Shown: positions 11,486 to 24,764 of the stretch, in pieces
Position numbering within the stretch: position 1 is the first letter of the stretch
How the letters are laid out: each line of letters begins with the position of its first letter
Assembly (NCBI GenBank): GCA_016584495.1
Contig: WAID01000005.1
Location: 2,430,501 to 2,494,500, forward strand
DNA: 64,000 bases
Direction: 5' to 3'
From: Celoporthe dispersa
Lineage: Eukaryota; Ascomycota; Sordariomycetes; Diaporthales; Cryphonectriaceae
Program-made: the position numbers and the translations under genes
Notes under the pieces: model-generated
Told to the model about the DNA's origin: nothing
The model's input: only the letters and a program-made list of their open reading frames with translations
The model's database searches: none

Positions 11486-13741
11486 CACAGAGGAGCAATG
11501 AGAGGCCCTGTGAGAAGCCAAAAAAAAAAAAAAAACTCAAACAACGACTCCAGGCATGGTATAATCTCCAAGAATGATGCGTGCGCCACGAGGCGGATCT
11601 TCACGTACAGTACAGGACCAGAGGGGAAGTGAAGTCAGTGACGGACGAGCACGGGCGAAGTGATTCAGCATCCATACCGTCCGTGCCGTTAACAGCCTGC
11701 TCGACGGCTCCAGCGAGCGTACTCCACTAAATTCGTAGAGACTAGCCTACGTCGGTGCATAGTAGCTTTTTCTCCAGCGCCCCCTCGCCTTTTGTGGAAT
11801 TTCCCGAGTTTAAATATAGAATTGTCTCAACCACATCAAATGTTGGCTCGCCACCTTTCCAAAGTCACCTGCCTGGTCTTAGTCTCTTATAGCCTTGGAT
11901 CAACAAACGTGGCTATCATAGCCTCAGTAGCAGCGAGCCTTGGGAATCATCTAGCTATATGGATGGAGTGAGTGAAAGCGCGAGGCGCGGTCGAACTCGT
12001 CACCCAACTCACCGAGCCCACCCAAACGCGCCACTCTAGCCAAGCCACACCACGGCGGGCTGCTACTACTGTACTGTGATATGTAGCAGTTGCATGTGCG
12101 GTGGATAGTTTATGCTGTCGGCCTGTCACCGGAAACATTTCTGGATCCTTTGCCCGTGGACTTAGCGTCTTGGTGGAGAATTTTTCTGGAGATGAATTAT
12201 GGAGAAAAGGTTCCGGGCAGGTCTCCTGGACCTGGGTCGGCCGGTGGATGCCACATGAGACATCTGAAGCATAAAAGCCTATGCTATCGCCATGCACATG
12301 CCTAATGAATTGACAGCTGGACGGACGGGCTCTGGTTCTCCACGTCTCCAGGATGGTCAACTGGCCAGCCGAGTTACCAGGGGCCAAATATCTCTCGAGT
12401 CCCTTTCGTGTCTTCTCAGTGCGTATCTGGGGTGCTCAGAAAAACTGCCGGGCCGGATCATTATCCCCCAGGCGACCAGGCCTGCAGCCGCTGCAAGGGC
12501 TGCCGCGGATCACAAGCCGACAGCGCCACTGCCATGATGCGACCTTGGTTCGGCACACCGGTGAACGCGGCAGACCCCTTTCTGGCAGTGTCAATTATGC
12601 ATCATCGAGTTGTAACCACGATTTTAAACTTTGGTTCTATCTCTACTTCCAATGCTTGGAAGCCATTTACGGTATAGTACATCAGGACTGTGGCATGTCA
12701 ATCAGAGGGGGGGCATCAGATTGACCTGGGTCAACCCAGTTCTTGTCACAAAAGATGGGCCCTTTGTGTTCTAGAATGCCTACAGGACAAGTGAAAGGTG
12801 GTCAAAAAAAAAATGACCATAGCAGCGGAAGCTCAGCACGTACAACCTTCGCGTATCGGACACAACTCCGATCATTGTAGATCTCGAGTCTCTCGGAGAG
12901 TAAGGGATCGCCACAGTACGCGAATAGTAACAGATGGGACCAGACGCCTGGGCACTTGACTCGTGCCGTTGCAAGACGAGGGAGTATTCCTGCTGCGGCT
13001 GCGGCTGTCGTCGCCTGGGTGGGCCCATTGTCGACGTCTTCGCCTGTCCACGCCACGCCATGTCGTCGCCCTCTCTCGACTGCTGAAACGCATGGCCGAC
13101 CAGGATCAAAATGGGTGCTCGGCCGAGCCAGGCCTCGCCAGTAAAGACTCAGAAGTGGCATGCTGGTAGTTCTCTCCCCTCAAGATTCAGGGTGGAACCA
13201 ATTTACACCAAACACACTAGACAGACGACGACCTTCCCTCGTGATGCCCCAGTCCCGTCCCCTCATGGCCTCTTGCGGCGCCCCGCGCCAGGTGTAGTGG
13301 GACTCCCCTTCAATACCATAGTAAAAGTGCTTTTTGCCGGCGGCCAACATTCCTCTTTCGGGGGCCCTCCTCCGATGCTGCCGAGGACCCGCGGCGGCAA
13401 GGTGGAGGAGGGCCTGTCCCGGAGGAGGGGTTGGCGACGTGGGTGGGTTAAGGCTTCAAGCAGCATGGTGCATATCGCCGCAGCAAACAACTTGTCGTCC
13501 ATCCAGAAGTTCTGGACTCAAGGGTTAGATCTCGTTTCCAGGCAGAGCATCGCCCCCTTTTTCACCCAGGGTCAATTCAGAGAGGTTCTCTTTTCCTTTC
13601 TCCCTCCTCTTTTTTTTTTCCTTTCTTTCTTTCGTCTTCTTCTTCCCTTGTAGTAACTATGACGGTCTATACCCGTAAAGAATCTGCCTTCAATGCATCA
13701 CCCTCGACCTCGCGTGCACTGAGACCGACTACTGTCCGACG
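11486..13741. other. Long intergenic region upstream of the rhodopsin-like gene
   Basis: Contains an A-run at 11520-11535. No supported gene: the longest open frames (for example 11947-12387 minus) have Ser/Arg/Pro-biased translations with no recognisable domain. Confidence 0.55.
13597..13657 (+). promoter_or_regulatory. Pyrimidine-rich promoter/leader tract of the rhodopsin-like gene
   Basis: An almost uninterrupted C/T stretch lies 85-145 bases before the ATG at 13742. Such tracts commonly flank transcription start sites in filamentous fungi. The assignment is by position and composition only. Confidence 0.5.
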
Positions 13742-15107
13742 ATGACGGTGATGACGACAGCAATCATGGACGAGCAGTTGGCCAACAACACCGTCGATTT
13801 GACGGGCACAGGCGGCGGCGACCTCGGGCCCATGATCCTCGCCGTGTGCTGGACCATGACGGTAGCTGCAGCGCTGTTCCTCGGGGCCAGGTTGTTCGTC
13901 AAGCTGACAACACACAAGCGACTGTGGTGGGACGACTGGCTGCTGGTGGCCTCGTTCCTCATGCTCGTCGCCTTCTCGAGCACCACGACGTACGGAGTGA
14001 AGGCCGGGATCGGTCGGCATCATGCCACCACGGGCAAGGACAGCAAGACCTCCGAGCTGCAGCTGGTCGTTGTCGTGGCCACCATCTTCTCCGTGCTGGG
14101 CGCGTCTTGGTCCAAGACGTCCTTTGCCATCACACTCCTTCGGATCACAGACGGGACTATACACTATATCGTCTGGTTCATCATCGTTTCTATGAATGTG
14201 GTCCTTACCTTCAACGCTATCCTGCAATTTTTATGGTGTCAACCAGCCTCGGCGGCCTGGAACAGCGGCCGTGGCGGCACGTGTTGGAGCCAGCATGTTA
14301 TTGTGTACTACAGCATCACGGCAGCAGCTTATTCGGCTGGTATGGATATCCTGCTCGCCATGGTACCATGGGCTGTCATCATGCGTCTCAAGATGCACAT
14401 GAAGGAAAAACTGGGCGTGGCCGTCTGCATGAGTCTTGGCATAATGTGAGTAAAAAGAAATTACAGCTATAGCTTTTCTTTCTCCCTGGGCCGGTTTTTA
14501 CTGTCGGCCAACCCCAGCACCTTTCTTGGCCAGGTTCTAGTTTCTTGCGCTAACAAAAAGTCCGGATAGTGCTGCTATTACATCCATCTTCCGTGCCTAT
14601 CACATACCTGCACTCTACACGGACGACTACTCGTGGGACGAGTCCACCCTCTTCGTCTGGACTGCCGCCGAGATGGCCACCACCATCATCGCCACGTCGA
14701 TCCCCGTGCTACGCGCCCTCCTAACCAAAGTCGTCGGCTCCACCCGGCGCGACCGTGGCGAGTCTCAGTTCGCCAACACCTTCAGGACGGGCACCTATGC
14801 CTGCAGCACCGTCAGCAGGGGCCAGAGCTACAGGCGGATGGGCGACGGGGCCTACACCCGCAAGCCTGGCGATGGAAACCTCGTCGGTATCAGCGAGAGC
14901 GGCGAGAGCGTGACCAGCCTAGTCATCACGTCTGAGAAGGGCGCCGACAGGGATGTGGAGCATGGGGGCATTCTGAAGACAGAGGAGATTACGGTCAACT
15001 ATAATCGGCGGAGTGCTCATCCGGATGACCTTGGCAGAGGTGCAGGCAACTCGTCGCTGGGGTATGAACTGCGAGAGGTGCCTCCTGTCTTTGTGAGATC
15101 AAAATGA
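13742..15107 (+). CDS. Fungal rhodopsin-domain seven-helix membrane protein
   Basis: Two exons, 13742-14445 and 14570-15107, joined by a 124 bp phase-2 intron (GTGAGT donor), give 413 residues. Seven hydrophobic helices occupy roughly residues 30-300. WWDDWLLVASF after helix 2, GASWSKTSFAITLLR around helix 3, and an extracellular Cys-containing loop (FLWCQP ... GGTCW) mark the Pezizomycotina rhodopsin family (formerly annotated only as integral membrane protein). Members lack the retinal-binding lysine context of microbial opsins, and most have no proven ligand; a few are proposed receptors. A C-terminal tail of about 115 residues is hydrophilic and Ser/Thr/Gly-rich. Start: the ATG at 13742, with MTTAIMDEQ a few codons later as an alternative. 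The plasma membrane is the likely location. Confidence 0.85.
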
Positions 15108-15552
15108 TGGTGATAGTTAGCTACTTTCAAAAAAAAAAAAAAAAAAAAAAAGAATGCTTGACTGATATTTGACATGATTTTGCATGCACTGAGTGCTTTA
15201 TGCATATCCAAAAGGAATGTCATGGCACTCAAGCCCTGTTATTAAGTCCTGAGCAATAATCATAACTTTTCACATGAGGCTGGTGGACAATTTACCCTTC
15301 ACTATCGGTCATATCAAAGAGAGGGTCAAACCCAAGAATCCAATATCGTCTTGGCCTTTTGAGCATTTCGAAGGGCAAGATATGCAAGATTATGGATCAA
15401 TAATATTAAGTCGTAATCATTATGATACCGGCGGAGAAGAAACGAGAAACGAGAGAGTGGAAAATGGTAAAGGGATGTCTATTCCGAGCAAGTTTTGAAT
15501 TATCTCCCAATGTTAAATCAGAAGAATATGTAAACATAGCTTCAGCTCTTTA
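15108..15552. other. Intergenic, convergent gene ends
   Basis: Holds a poly-A run at 15129-15151 just after the rhodopsin-like stop codon. Nothing else seen. Confidence 0.6.
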
Positions 15553-18500
15553 TTACGCCGTAGACAACCCTGCAATACGGTGTACCCCGTCGACGCAGAC
15601 TCGCACAAGGTCGCTGCATGTGAAGATGTCTACGTTTTGTAGTCTGTTGTTGGGGGTGCGTGTGTCATCAAGCCATCTAACACCTATAGCCTCTGCAGCT
15701 GTCCGCTCACTGTCGATAAGCTGAGCACTGTCGATGGATTCCAGCACTCCCTGTAGCCTCTCAGGCCAGTAGCTATCCCAGAAATCAAATATACTGCTAT
15801 TCTCCAGCTGACGCTCGAACTCGGGAAGCAGTCCATCCAGCAGGTTTAGGAGGGAAGCATCCTCCTCTAGGAACTCCTCGATCTCATCTTGGTGGGGGCG
15901 CTCACGGTCTATGTTTAAACATGTAGAGTGACAGCAGCTGTGTCGAATCCCTAAAGCCTCGACGGTGAAGTATCGCACAGCAGATATAGACTGTGCTGCT
16001 GTCAGGTCCGGCTGGTAATCAGCTAGGAACTCTCTAAACCTATGGATGATGCCCCGGACTTCAACTCTCTCGGCCCTTGGATGCTTTTGTCTAATCTTCT
16101 CTTTTAGGAACCATAGAAAGGGCGAACATCCATAAGGAGAGCAAGGGCAAGTGCAGGAATCCAATCGTTCGAATTTCGCCAGAACGTGGAACAGCTGCTT
16201 AGCAGCTAAGCTCGTCGTCAGAGGCGGAGTCGTATATAAAAACCTAGATAGGCTCTCATATACATAATGTGCCATCGTAACCGAGCTGACGCAGACGCTG
16301 GATATGATGGAAGATGACTTCATGGTAGACTGTGACAGTGGTGTCCAGATATCCGCGCCCTTCCTGATAAGCCAGGCACAAATATCCAGTCGCCTCAAGT
16401 CGTCAGATCGCAACCACTCAAATAAAGGCGTCATTGCTGTACTATCCGGCTCATCGACGTTGGTATACCCCAGGCTGAATAAGGTGTCGAAATCGTCCAC
16501 GATAAAGCGGTCCCAGCGAGACGAAGGTAAAATACCGTATGTCTCATGGAACACCGAGCACGTTTTCAGTCCGATCCTTCCTTCTGAGATTTCGAGTGGT
16601 AGTGGAATGGCAATGCCTTTATTTTTGAGAGCACGGAGAGTTTCCACAGATCTCATCTCAGATACTCCGGCCTTGTGAAGACCAAGACGTATCGCCTCCG
16701 CGGGGGTGACTTTCGCGAGGGCGAAACGCTTAAAATCCTCTCTCCGAGCAACGAGTGTCCGATAATAAATGTGCCTGCAGTCCCGACAGGCATATTTCAA
16801 TCCGTGACTTGGGTTAGGCAAGCTGGTACCATGGTGCAACAAGACTTTTAGAGAGGCTGTGCAATCACCAGGGGAAATATCCTTATCCCGACAGTGAATC
16901 AGTGCATAGTCCAATGGCGTGCAATTCCATAAATCTGGCTGTTCAATCATATTAGGTGGTGCATATGATAGCACGAGCCTCAAGCACTCCGGCTGTTGTA
17001 TAGCGAGGTGCAGTGGTGTCTACTGAAGGGCATTTGTTTCGTGCAGTGACTGTGGGTGTTCCTCGAGAAGACTTTCAGCTTTCGTGTAATGCCCAGCAGC
17101 AACTGCCATATCTAGAGGACCATACTCGCTTGCTATTCAGAGAGTCAGAATCTAGCATCTGATACATAGAGCCCAACATCGTGGGCTGCTGATTGCTTTG
17201 AGACTCACCTTGAACTAGTGATGGAGATCTCGCGATGAAGTTCAAAGAAATGTATCCGATCGGCAAGCTCGCCAATCTATCTTCATCCTTGTTGTATAGA
17301 CCCCACAGCATCATTGCTTGTGGGTCTTGAGAGAAGATTGATTCGAGTGCTGTTGTAAAGTAGTCTGACCTAGGTTGCAGCCTGTGAAAGTCCTTGAGTG
17401 AAAGCGGTCTTTCAAATGTGTATTCAGACATAGGCCAAAGCAGATTCTCTGCAGCAGTACTGTAGCCATAATTAGATGCCATAAACCCATGGAAGACTAT
17501 ATCGGAGAAAATGCTGTAGCTTCCAAGCCGTCATCATCATGCCTCATTGCTATTTGCCCACCTCCAGCTTGTATCAGACTGTTCAGAACCTGGAGGCTGG
17601 CCTCAATCACAGGGGTTTGATACTCAAGGCGAAGGCTAGAGATCTGTGCCTGTGAACGATTCCATAGATTGCTGGTCAGTTATTGCTTCCTTTCTATAAG
17701 TATCCTGATAGCTAACACATAGAAAAGGATGACGTACCAGAGCCTGAGTGAGTCTATGGATGAGAGAACACCCGTATTGGTCAACATCCCTTGCCGAGGC
17801 TTTTTTGTCCCGGAAAAGTTTGATCATTCCATGTCTACAAGCCTTAAACAGTTCCACTGCGCAACGAGTTCGCTCATCCAAGTCGCTGTCTGTCAAAGAC
17901 ATTTCCACGATGGAGTCCCAATGGTCGCCATCTATCCAAGGCATTCCCTCGAGCAGAGTGTCCAATATTTGGAAAGCAGGAGATGTGTACTTTTCGACGA
18001 CAGGAGTGAACGTAAGGCTCGGGCTCATGCTGAATCCACCAGCCCCAGACGTGGCGGTGAAGGAGAATCTGATGGATATCTTTGCAACTCTTCTCAGCCA
18101 CAGTAGGTCGAACGTCACCTTCCTGGTTCGTATCGGGTCGTCACAGCCATAGAATTCACAGTCTGGAAAGTGGTTTTCGCGTATCTCGGTCTCGTTGCTC
18201 AAGTGAAACAGACTCATGTCTGCCCGCCGGTTTGCGCGCTTTCGCTTCCTTGGGCACGAGCAGGTCAGGCTGTTTCTAAGTTGCGTACAAGGCATACCCC
18301 ATGAATCAGTGGTGAGCTTTGCAGCAGTGGCTGCAGAAAAGCGGCGGTCAAGCACCCCACCACAGACTTCTCTCAGCTGCGACGGGTTCGCAACCAGCCG
18401 ACGAACTGCGGTCTGAGGCAGCCGCTGAGCATCCTCCTCCTCTGCCTTACTCAAGAGTGTGGTCTGTGCATTTGATAAGGTGGAGAGCAGGTGGAGGATC

Positions 18501-19647
18501 TGATCCTCGCTGCTTTTTATGTCGTGAAGATCCTGTGATCCTCTGTGGATGAGGTCAGAGACTTCGCCCGTGTGAATGCGCATGCCTTCCCGGATGAGAG
18601 AGGCCTCTTGCCGCATGACGCTGGAGGATTTTCCCGTAGAAACAGATATAATTTGACGAACTTGCGATGCCTCTTGCTGAATCAAGGCGGACATGGCTTC
18701 CCCATGGTTGGCCAAGCCTTCATGCATTTGATCTGCTTCTCGATTGATTTGCCCGAGAGTCTCCCCTGAGATGACAGACAAGTCTTGTCTCAGAGTCTTC
18801 ACGGCTTCCTCAACCTTGCCATCAATCTTATCTGTATGAGCTGATATGGCATCAGCCACCGAGGATTCTCCTTGCTGAACATGTAGGCTGATGTCGTGGA
18901 TTTCTGTCGATATGTCATTACGGAGTTCTGAGAATTCGTTCCGTACACTGGTATTGATTTGTTGCGTTTGACTGGTGATCTCGTGGCAGACTTGCGAGGT
19001 CCCTTCTTGTATCTTCGTCTGGATGGCCGACGTGTGGGAGGTCAGCGTTGGACTGATCTGATCCAAGCTTTGTTGGAGTCTCGGTAGCTTTATCGTGCTG
19101 ATATCTGATATCATCTTTTCACCGGAAAGGCTCAAATCCCTACACAATTTTCAGAACTCAGGATGATGAGACATCAAGAACACGTTTGGAGCCCAGCTTA
19201 CAGGTTGGCCGCTTGTAAGGTAGTGGACAGGATCCCATTGATCTTTGTCATTCTCCCCCCAAGAATCTCCAGATTTTGGCGATGAAAGGGGTATGCGAGT
19301 CTATTTTTCTGCTCCCGGATCTTGTTTTGCCATTGAGGCCCAGAAGAGTTGCATGTTCCAGTGATTCTATCCAGGAGAGAATCCAGAAATGATAGCTCCG
19401 TGTCACACTCTTTCAAACACTTCGCCACGGCGGTGGCTGCATTGCCGTGAGCGGCTGGGAGAGCTGAGGCATGAGCCTCAAGTAGGGCCAGTGCATCTTT
19501 GAGAGTTGAAGCTTGTCTCTTCGTTGACTCGATGTCGCTGTCCCTTGACTTGATGGCATCAAGGTATGATATGACCCCGCCGCACACCTGGATGCCGAAC
19601 GAGGCGATCCCGACGGCAGATGCTGTCGCTGAGAATGGGTCTGACAT
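15553..19647 (-). CDS. STAND-type N-terminal domain / coiled-coil / ankyrin protein with an in-frame stop
   Basis: Five exons on the minus strand (19647-19202, 19139-17738, 17649-17562, 17496-17209, 17132-15553) give 1268 in-phase codons. Residues 1-149, beginning MSDPFSATASAVGIASFGIQ with KSRDSDIESTKRQ, match the helical N-terminal domain found on fungal NLR/STAND proteins. Residues about 155-390 are a long Gln/Ser/Glu-rich helical region. A Cys-containing middle follows, then ankyrin-like repeats in the C-terminal half (TPLHLAIQ, TPLDYALIHC, TPLFEWLRS). There is no NACHT P-loop. Codon 779 (17022-17020) is TAG, exactly where an ankyrin repeat reads NALQ-stop-TPLHLAIQ. The frame stays open for 489 codons afterwards, so this is a single nonsense change (CAG or TGG to TAG), a transition of the kind RIP makes, or a base-call error. 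If real, the product ends before the last ankyrin block. Family role is probably non-self recognition or scaffold, inferred from architecture only. Confidence 0.7.
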
Positions 19648-20928
19648 GGCTTAAACGACGTGGATGGGGATTACAAGCGTTGTTAACGGAGAAAATGCGA
19701 CGATCAACAGACTAGACGCAACTGTGATGAAAGAAAACGCTGAGAAATACTGGAAAGATGGGCGATCAGGACTGATTGCAGGCCGCTGATGACACAGCCT
19801 CAGGCAGGCTGTGCCCCTCACGGAGTATGCATGGGCTTGGGAGCACAAGCGAATGAGATGTGATCATTCACTAACCGCTATTCTGAATGCATATCTGGAG
19901 TTTCAAGGTTAGCACTGTGCGTGTTTTAGAAAAATCATTCGTGACGTAGAGAAATCACTCGGGTCCCACGCGCGCTTTTCCTACAATAAGGATCTTCTGT
20001 AACAATCATCCAGATGCACAGCCGATTCATACTGTATTCCAGCTTACTTCACAACTGTTTCCTCTACCCTCTTACTGGGACTTACCTGAAGGACATTGCA
20101 GCCTCAATTTAAGAGCGTCAGCGCTATCGAGGGGGCGCCAAGGGCATCGATGGCTTGGTTCGAGGGCACTGATAGTATCGATGCAATGGCTTCAATGGCT
20201 TAGGGCTTTTCTTATCCACGTCCACGGGTACTCCTCCGAAGGCCTCCTGGGGACCTATCAGAGTCACCCATATTACTTGCACCGCCTGCGCCACTAAAGT
20301 CGCCGACACTGCCGAATCAGATCATCACACTTCTCACACAGATCTCAACCCTGGACAGGTTTCACCGGCTGCATTCGCCAGCAGTCGACAGTATAGAATG
20401 CAATTATGAAACTTGTGGCTTTCTTAAAATTCTGCTTGTCTTCGAAAGACGATTCCTAAGGCATATGTTGGTCTTGTCGGGCTCCCCTCCCTCCCCGGGG
20501 AGCAAAGACTGGGGCTACTCCAGGGGAGGAAAAAGCATTCAGAGGGTCAATGATACCGATATGTACACCAAACATACAATAATTTCAAGGCGTGATGCAT
20601 GGTTAGCTCACAACAATAACATCATTAATCGAATCTCCAATGTACATAACTCCCATCGTTGCCGTCCATATGTGTGTGTGTGTTTGTGTGTGTGTTTGTG
20701 TGTGTATGTGTGTATATGTAATTGTAACTTGTTTCTAAACCATAATTATAGTAAACTCCTCCATATACTATTTACATTGACATGTACCTGGCCAAGAACC
20801 TCTCAAACCAATCTCTTGTAAACGCCAGTTTATCAAAGTCTTTCTTGCATAAAGGAAATTCGTGGTCCACCTGGTATATACAAAATAAATATACAAAATT
20901 TATCAGAACGGCCTCCCTTATTATTTTC
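19648..20928. other. Intergenic region with a GT microsatellite
   Basis: No coding sequence supported. It separates the 5' end of the STAND-like gene from the 3' end of the Clr5/TPR gene. Confidence 0.6.
20671..20718. repeat. Imperfect (GT)n microsatellite
   Basis: About 48 bases of TG/GT dinucleotides with occasional T and A interruptions. Confidence 0.9.
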
Positions 20929-22806
20929 TCATACTGCCTGAGTGTCCGCTTCTGGTGATGGCCGCCACAGAATATGGGTCCCGTATTGAGGCTGAGCTCC
21001 CAATTCGAAATCACAGGTCAAGAGGTGAAGGGTGACTGACTCTCGGGTGGTCCTAGTCGTGGTCAACTCCACGATGCGATCTTTCAGCGCATTTGCCTTG
21101 GCCGCTGACAGGACTATGGTGTGGCGGTGATACAAGACACTCAGAACTTGTAGCAAGGATAGACCTGAGGACACCAGGTTGCTCGTTGCCGGTCGTGCGT
21201 CAATCATCGTCAGAGCTTGTTCCAAGAGCTGTAACGACGGACCGACATGTCCCATTCTCCACTGGAGCTCAGCCATCCAAAAGACCTTCTCTTCCGGACT
21301 GACAAAGTCGGCCAGACTGGAGTTGCCCGCTTCCACCAGTAAGTCTCGTGCCTCATTCAGCCTCTGCTGGTTGATAAACATTTCGGCTAGTGCGAGTCTA
21401 GTCTCCTGAGCATGTGGAACCAAGTTCGGGTCATCTTTTGACAAGACGAGATTGCCGCGCAGAGCTTCCTCGGTGTGACCACGGACCGGGCTTGACACGT
21501 AAGCCTCTATGCGGAGCGATCCGATGTCGTTGAAGCCGCGTGTTTTCCTCCAGACTGGTGGGCACGTCGCTGAGATGGTTTCGAGAAAGTACTCTGAGAA
21601 TTCTGGAACGTCGCGAGATTCCAGCAATTCGAAGTAGATCGACCATAGATTGTTAAGAGGATGCTCTGGGCCGTACAGCTCCCTGAACAGATCTAGAGAG
21701 TGCTTCACGAGCACACAACACACCCTGAAACATGCCTCGGAGGCCGGATAAAGTCTGTAGGAGGCGGCCACGTCCACAATTCTCCTGTATATGAATGGGT
21801 GGTGCAGGGATATCAGGCCCTTCAGGTAATTGAACGACTTGTTGATATCCGCGAAAGCTTGTTGCGTCCTCATGTCGTCGGAGAGTACTTGCAGGCCCCT
21901 TTGAAACAACGGGAAGAAGTCGACATCATCCTCCGTAACCAGACCACGAGGACATCGGTCCTCTGTGCCAGCCTGGCCCTTCAGCCAGATGCCGCCGATC
22001 TTCATATTCTGGCTCAGCCAGACCTCCCAGTAGTATCTGGCAGTCTCCACAGATTCATGTAAACCAGGCGCCTTCATCCGTCGCGGTATATCTTGGCTTC
22101 CATATGACCGTGTAGCCAGCTCGGTTGGTGTCGGGGTGGCTCGACGCCCTTCTTGCTGAGAAGGGCTGCCTTCTTTGGACTTCTCGAGATGTCTAGCAAT
22201 TCGCCGCTCGAAATTGAGTCTTTTCGTGCCTGCCCAGAAGTCTTCTGGGTTTCTGTTTCCGGATACGAGCTCGCGAGCCTCGTGCTCTTTGATGTTCTTC
22301 CTCAGTCCCCACTTCTTGAAACGGAATTTATAGGCTCTCGGTCTTGTGTACCCAATTTTGTTAGCAGTTGATTCCTGTCCAACCTTTAATTCTCGTTCGA
22401 GATTTTTTTTCCCCCCGCATACTTACGTTGCGTCGAAGCCGTGCTCTCTGCTCATATACTCTCGGACTGTCGGCATTGGAAGATTCTCTTCCCAGTAGAG
22501 GCGGGTAATCACCTCCCGGTAGCGGTTCCATTGCTCTTCGGAGTAATTATTGGAACCCCGGCTGGGACCCTCTGCTGGCGAGCTCCTTGACGAGGTCGTG
22601 TCGTGTTCTGACCTCCTGTCGCTGCTGAATAGACCATGTGGGCCTACGCCAGACAAGGAAAAGGTTTCTGGGCTAGATAGGGTGACGGCCAAATAATCTG
22701 AGGGTGCAGAAGATGTACCGGTCTTCTCTCGGCTGGCGGCTCTGCTCGCTTGATTAGGAAGCAAGAGGGGGTCATCAGGAATATAACCAGTGTCTTCCAA
22801 TGCCAT
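20929..22806 (-). CDS. Clr5-domain protein with TPR-like helical C-terminus
   Basis: Two exons, 22806-22427 and 22342-20929, give 597 residues. The 84 bp intron has CTGCTAAC just before its acceptor and splits the Clr5 domain (residues about 88-143) in phase. The domain reads EQWNRYREVITRLYWEENLP and, after the splice, RAYKFRFKKWGLRKN, a textbook match. Residues 1-87 are Ser-rich and disordered. The C-terminal 400 residues form repeating helical pairs (ACFRVCCVLVKHSLDLF, RLALAEMFINQQRLNEARDLL, MAELQWRMGHVGPSLQLLEQ) resembling tetratricopeptide repeats. The combination is common in filamentous fungi, but its function is unknown. It is the second Clr5 gene in 20 kb, the other being the ankyrin gene at 3-7 kb. 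The gene is intact. Confidence 0.82.
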
Positions 22807-24764
22807 TGCACCAATCGACTAGTTGCATTCATCGGACGAGCATGTGAAGGACCTTGCTCATCCTGGTCCCAACGTCGTACAATCTAGACCCTTTATATCA
22901 TATAAGCTAAATGAGGTCGTTCCAAGTTTGTTGTGAGCCCAGGGCTTTTTCTCTCCGTCTCTCTTCCCTTCAGAAAGCCAAGGGAGCTGAGCTGAACGGA
23001 TGCCCCTTACTGTCTGCAGAACGCCGCTAGGATCATGCTCCTGGGGCATTATCAGGCGACCAAGGTAGGCATGGTGGGTCTGGTGTCCACCTATTTCCGG
23101 GCTGTGAAAAAATCCTACCACTATGACGGTAGTAAATAGCCCTGAACGGTCGAATACGCAGCAATACTGTAGTGCCTTTAAGATTCTGAAGCTGACAGCG
23201 GGTCGTGTGCGAGCCCTGAGCTAGCAGTTACCTCAATCAATGTAGGACAAGGTATTGCCGAGAAGTATGTATTATAATTATCTTGTTCTTCTTTCTGGTT
23301 TTTTTAAAAAAAAAATCCCTACCTTGGGTGGGCCTGTCGCAATGGCGTAGTCGTACAGTCAGTCTTCCCCCTCAGGAGACGTGCATTCTTGATGTATTAT
23401 TAACGCTTTCGTGCTTACCGCCCCCACCCCTCGAACCATGGATTTACGCAGGATTTTCTCTCCCGTCTTCCAGCCAATCATTATCAATCTGAACTTACAC
23501 CCAGACTTTGCATCACACCTAGTGAACCTTATACAAAGCATACAGGCTTCGGCATTCTCCTCGTGCGTCATAAACCGTTATGGGCTAAAAGGCAGGCCAT
23601 GATATCAAGAATATGGATAGATCCCTGATGCGAAACCTGTGACCACCACACCCCAATATGATTTGGCCGGTCGTCACACATGCTCTGCATTAATTCTTAT
23701 TGGCACCTGCCGCATGACGCACAAGTCATTCCCTTCTCATCGCGTCACACTGCTTCTGCGGGTACCGCTGCACATGGAGAAGAAGGGGGAGAGAGAATTC
23801 GTCATGGGTGCCACACCAGCTCTGCACCGACCTCCTCAAGTGGTTGCTGCGATAGTTGGATGATGATCTAGTCATAATCATCTTTCTCCTGTTGACTCAG
23901 CTGACTCGCCATTCCCAGAGCGGTTGCTCTCGGCTGTGGGGATAAGACTGCATCAATTTACTTAGTAGCTATCCAGATGTCTTTCCAGAATACTTCGATA
24001 TTGCCTCGACAGATTAGTCAGCTTACCGCACACAGTATCCGCCTCACACACGCATGCACCAGGCCGTCTAACCAAAACGGCGGATCTAAATCTTGAGAAG
24101 GGCGTGTAACCATTCCACACACCAGGTGCTCAATTTGTAATCCTGCATGAGTGTATCCGGTCTACAGGTATTAGCGCGCTCAATCTCTGAGCGACCCTGA
24201 CCGCGATGTTGTCCTTGTCGACCGAGCAACAACCCTTTTAATCCTCTGGCTATTTCTTAGGCAAGGTCTCGGTTGGTCGGTATCCCGGTCCGAGGACCAG
24301 GTCACCATCTAAACTAATGTATTGGTTTAGAGCAAGAATCATGATTGGGCGGTAATCGACGGTGGCAATGCGCAGACGTGTACTACGGGGATAGACATTG
24401 TTTGTGGGCTCCAACGTCCCCCGGGTTTTAAGCTTAATATCTGCCGCTGATTCGCTGGCTGACATAAATGCCAAACCCTGATGGAACCTGCATTGGCGAC
24501 CTATCCAATGGCACCTTCACCACTGGGTCCTTTTCTACCCCACAGCACTTCGATTGCGACGACTGAATCCGAGGTGGCTTCTTTCGTCTTGGTGGGGATC
24601 GGAGATCTTGCGTGGTTAAAAATGCGCCTCCGCTAACGTAAGTCCCGCGCCTCTTCGGTGAGCTCTGGTACAGCAGGTTCAACTTAATGCCGTGCTGACG
24701 CCCACCGCTGCTGTGCTCCCGCATTTACCGAGATTCAAGTGAATGTCCTTTTGGCTTACATCCA
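22807..24764. other. Gene-poor region, no supported genes
   Basis: Only short open frames without recognisable domains. Some minus-strand frames at 24250-24724 read plausibly but match nothing I recognise. Confidence 0.5.

Noticed and set aside
11947..12387. 146-codon minus-strand open frame
   Set aside because: No domain, implausible composition, no splice or promoter support.
15129..15151. Poly-A run after the rhodopsin-like gene as a retroposition mark
   Set aside because: The gene retains its intron and there is no target-site duplication; a simple A-tract.
17497..17561. Apparent frameshift in the STAND-like gene
   Set aside because: Resolved by an ordinary 65 bp intron (GTGGGC donor, ATAG acceptor) in correct phase.
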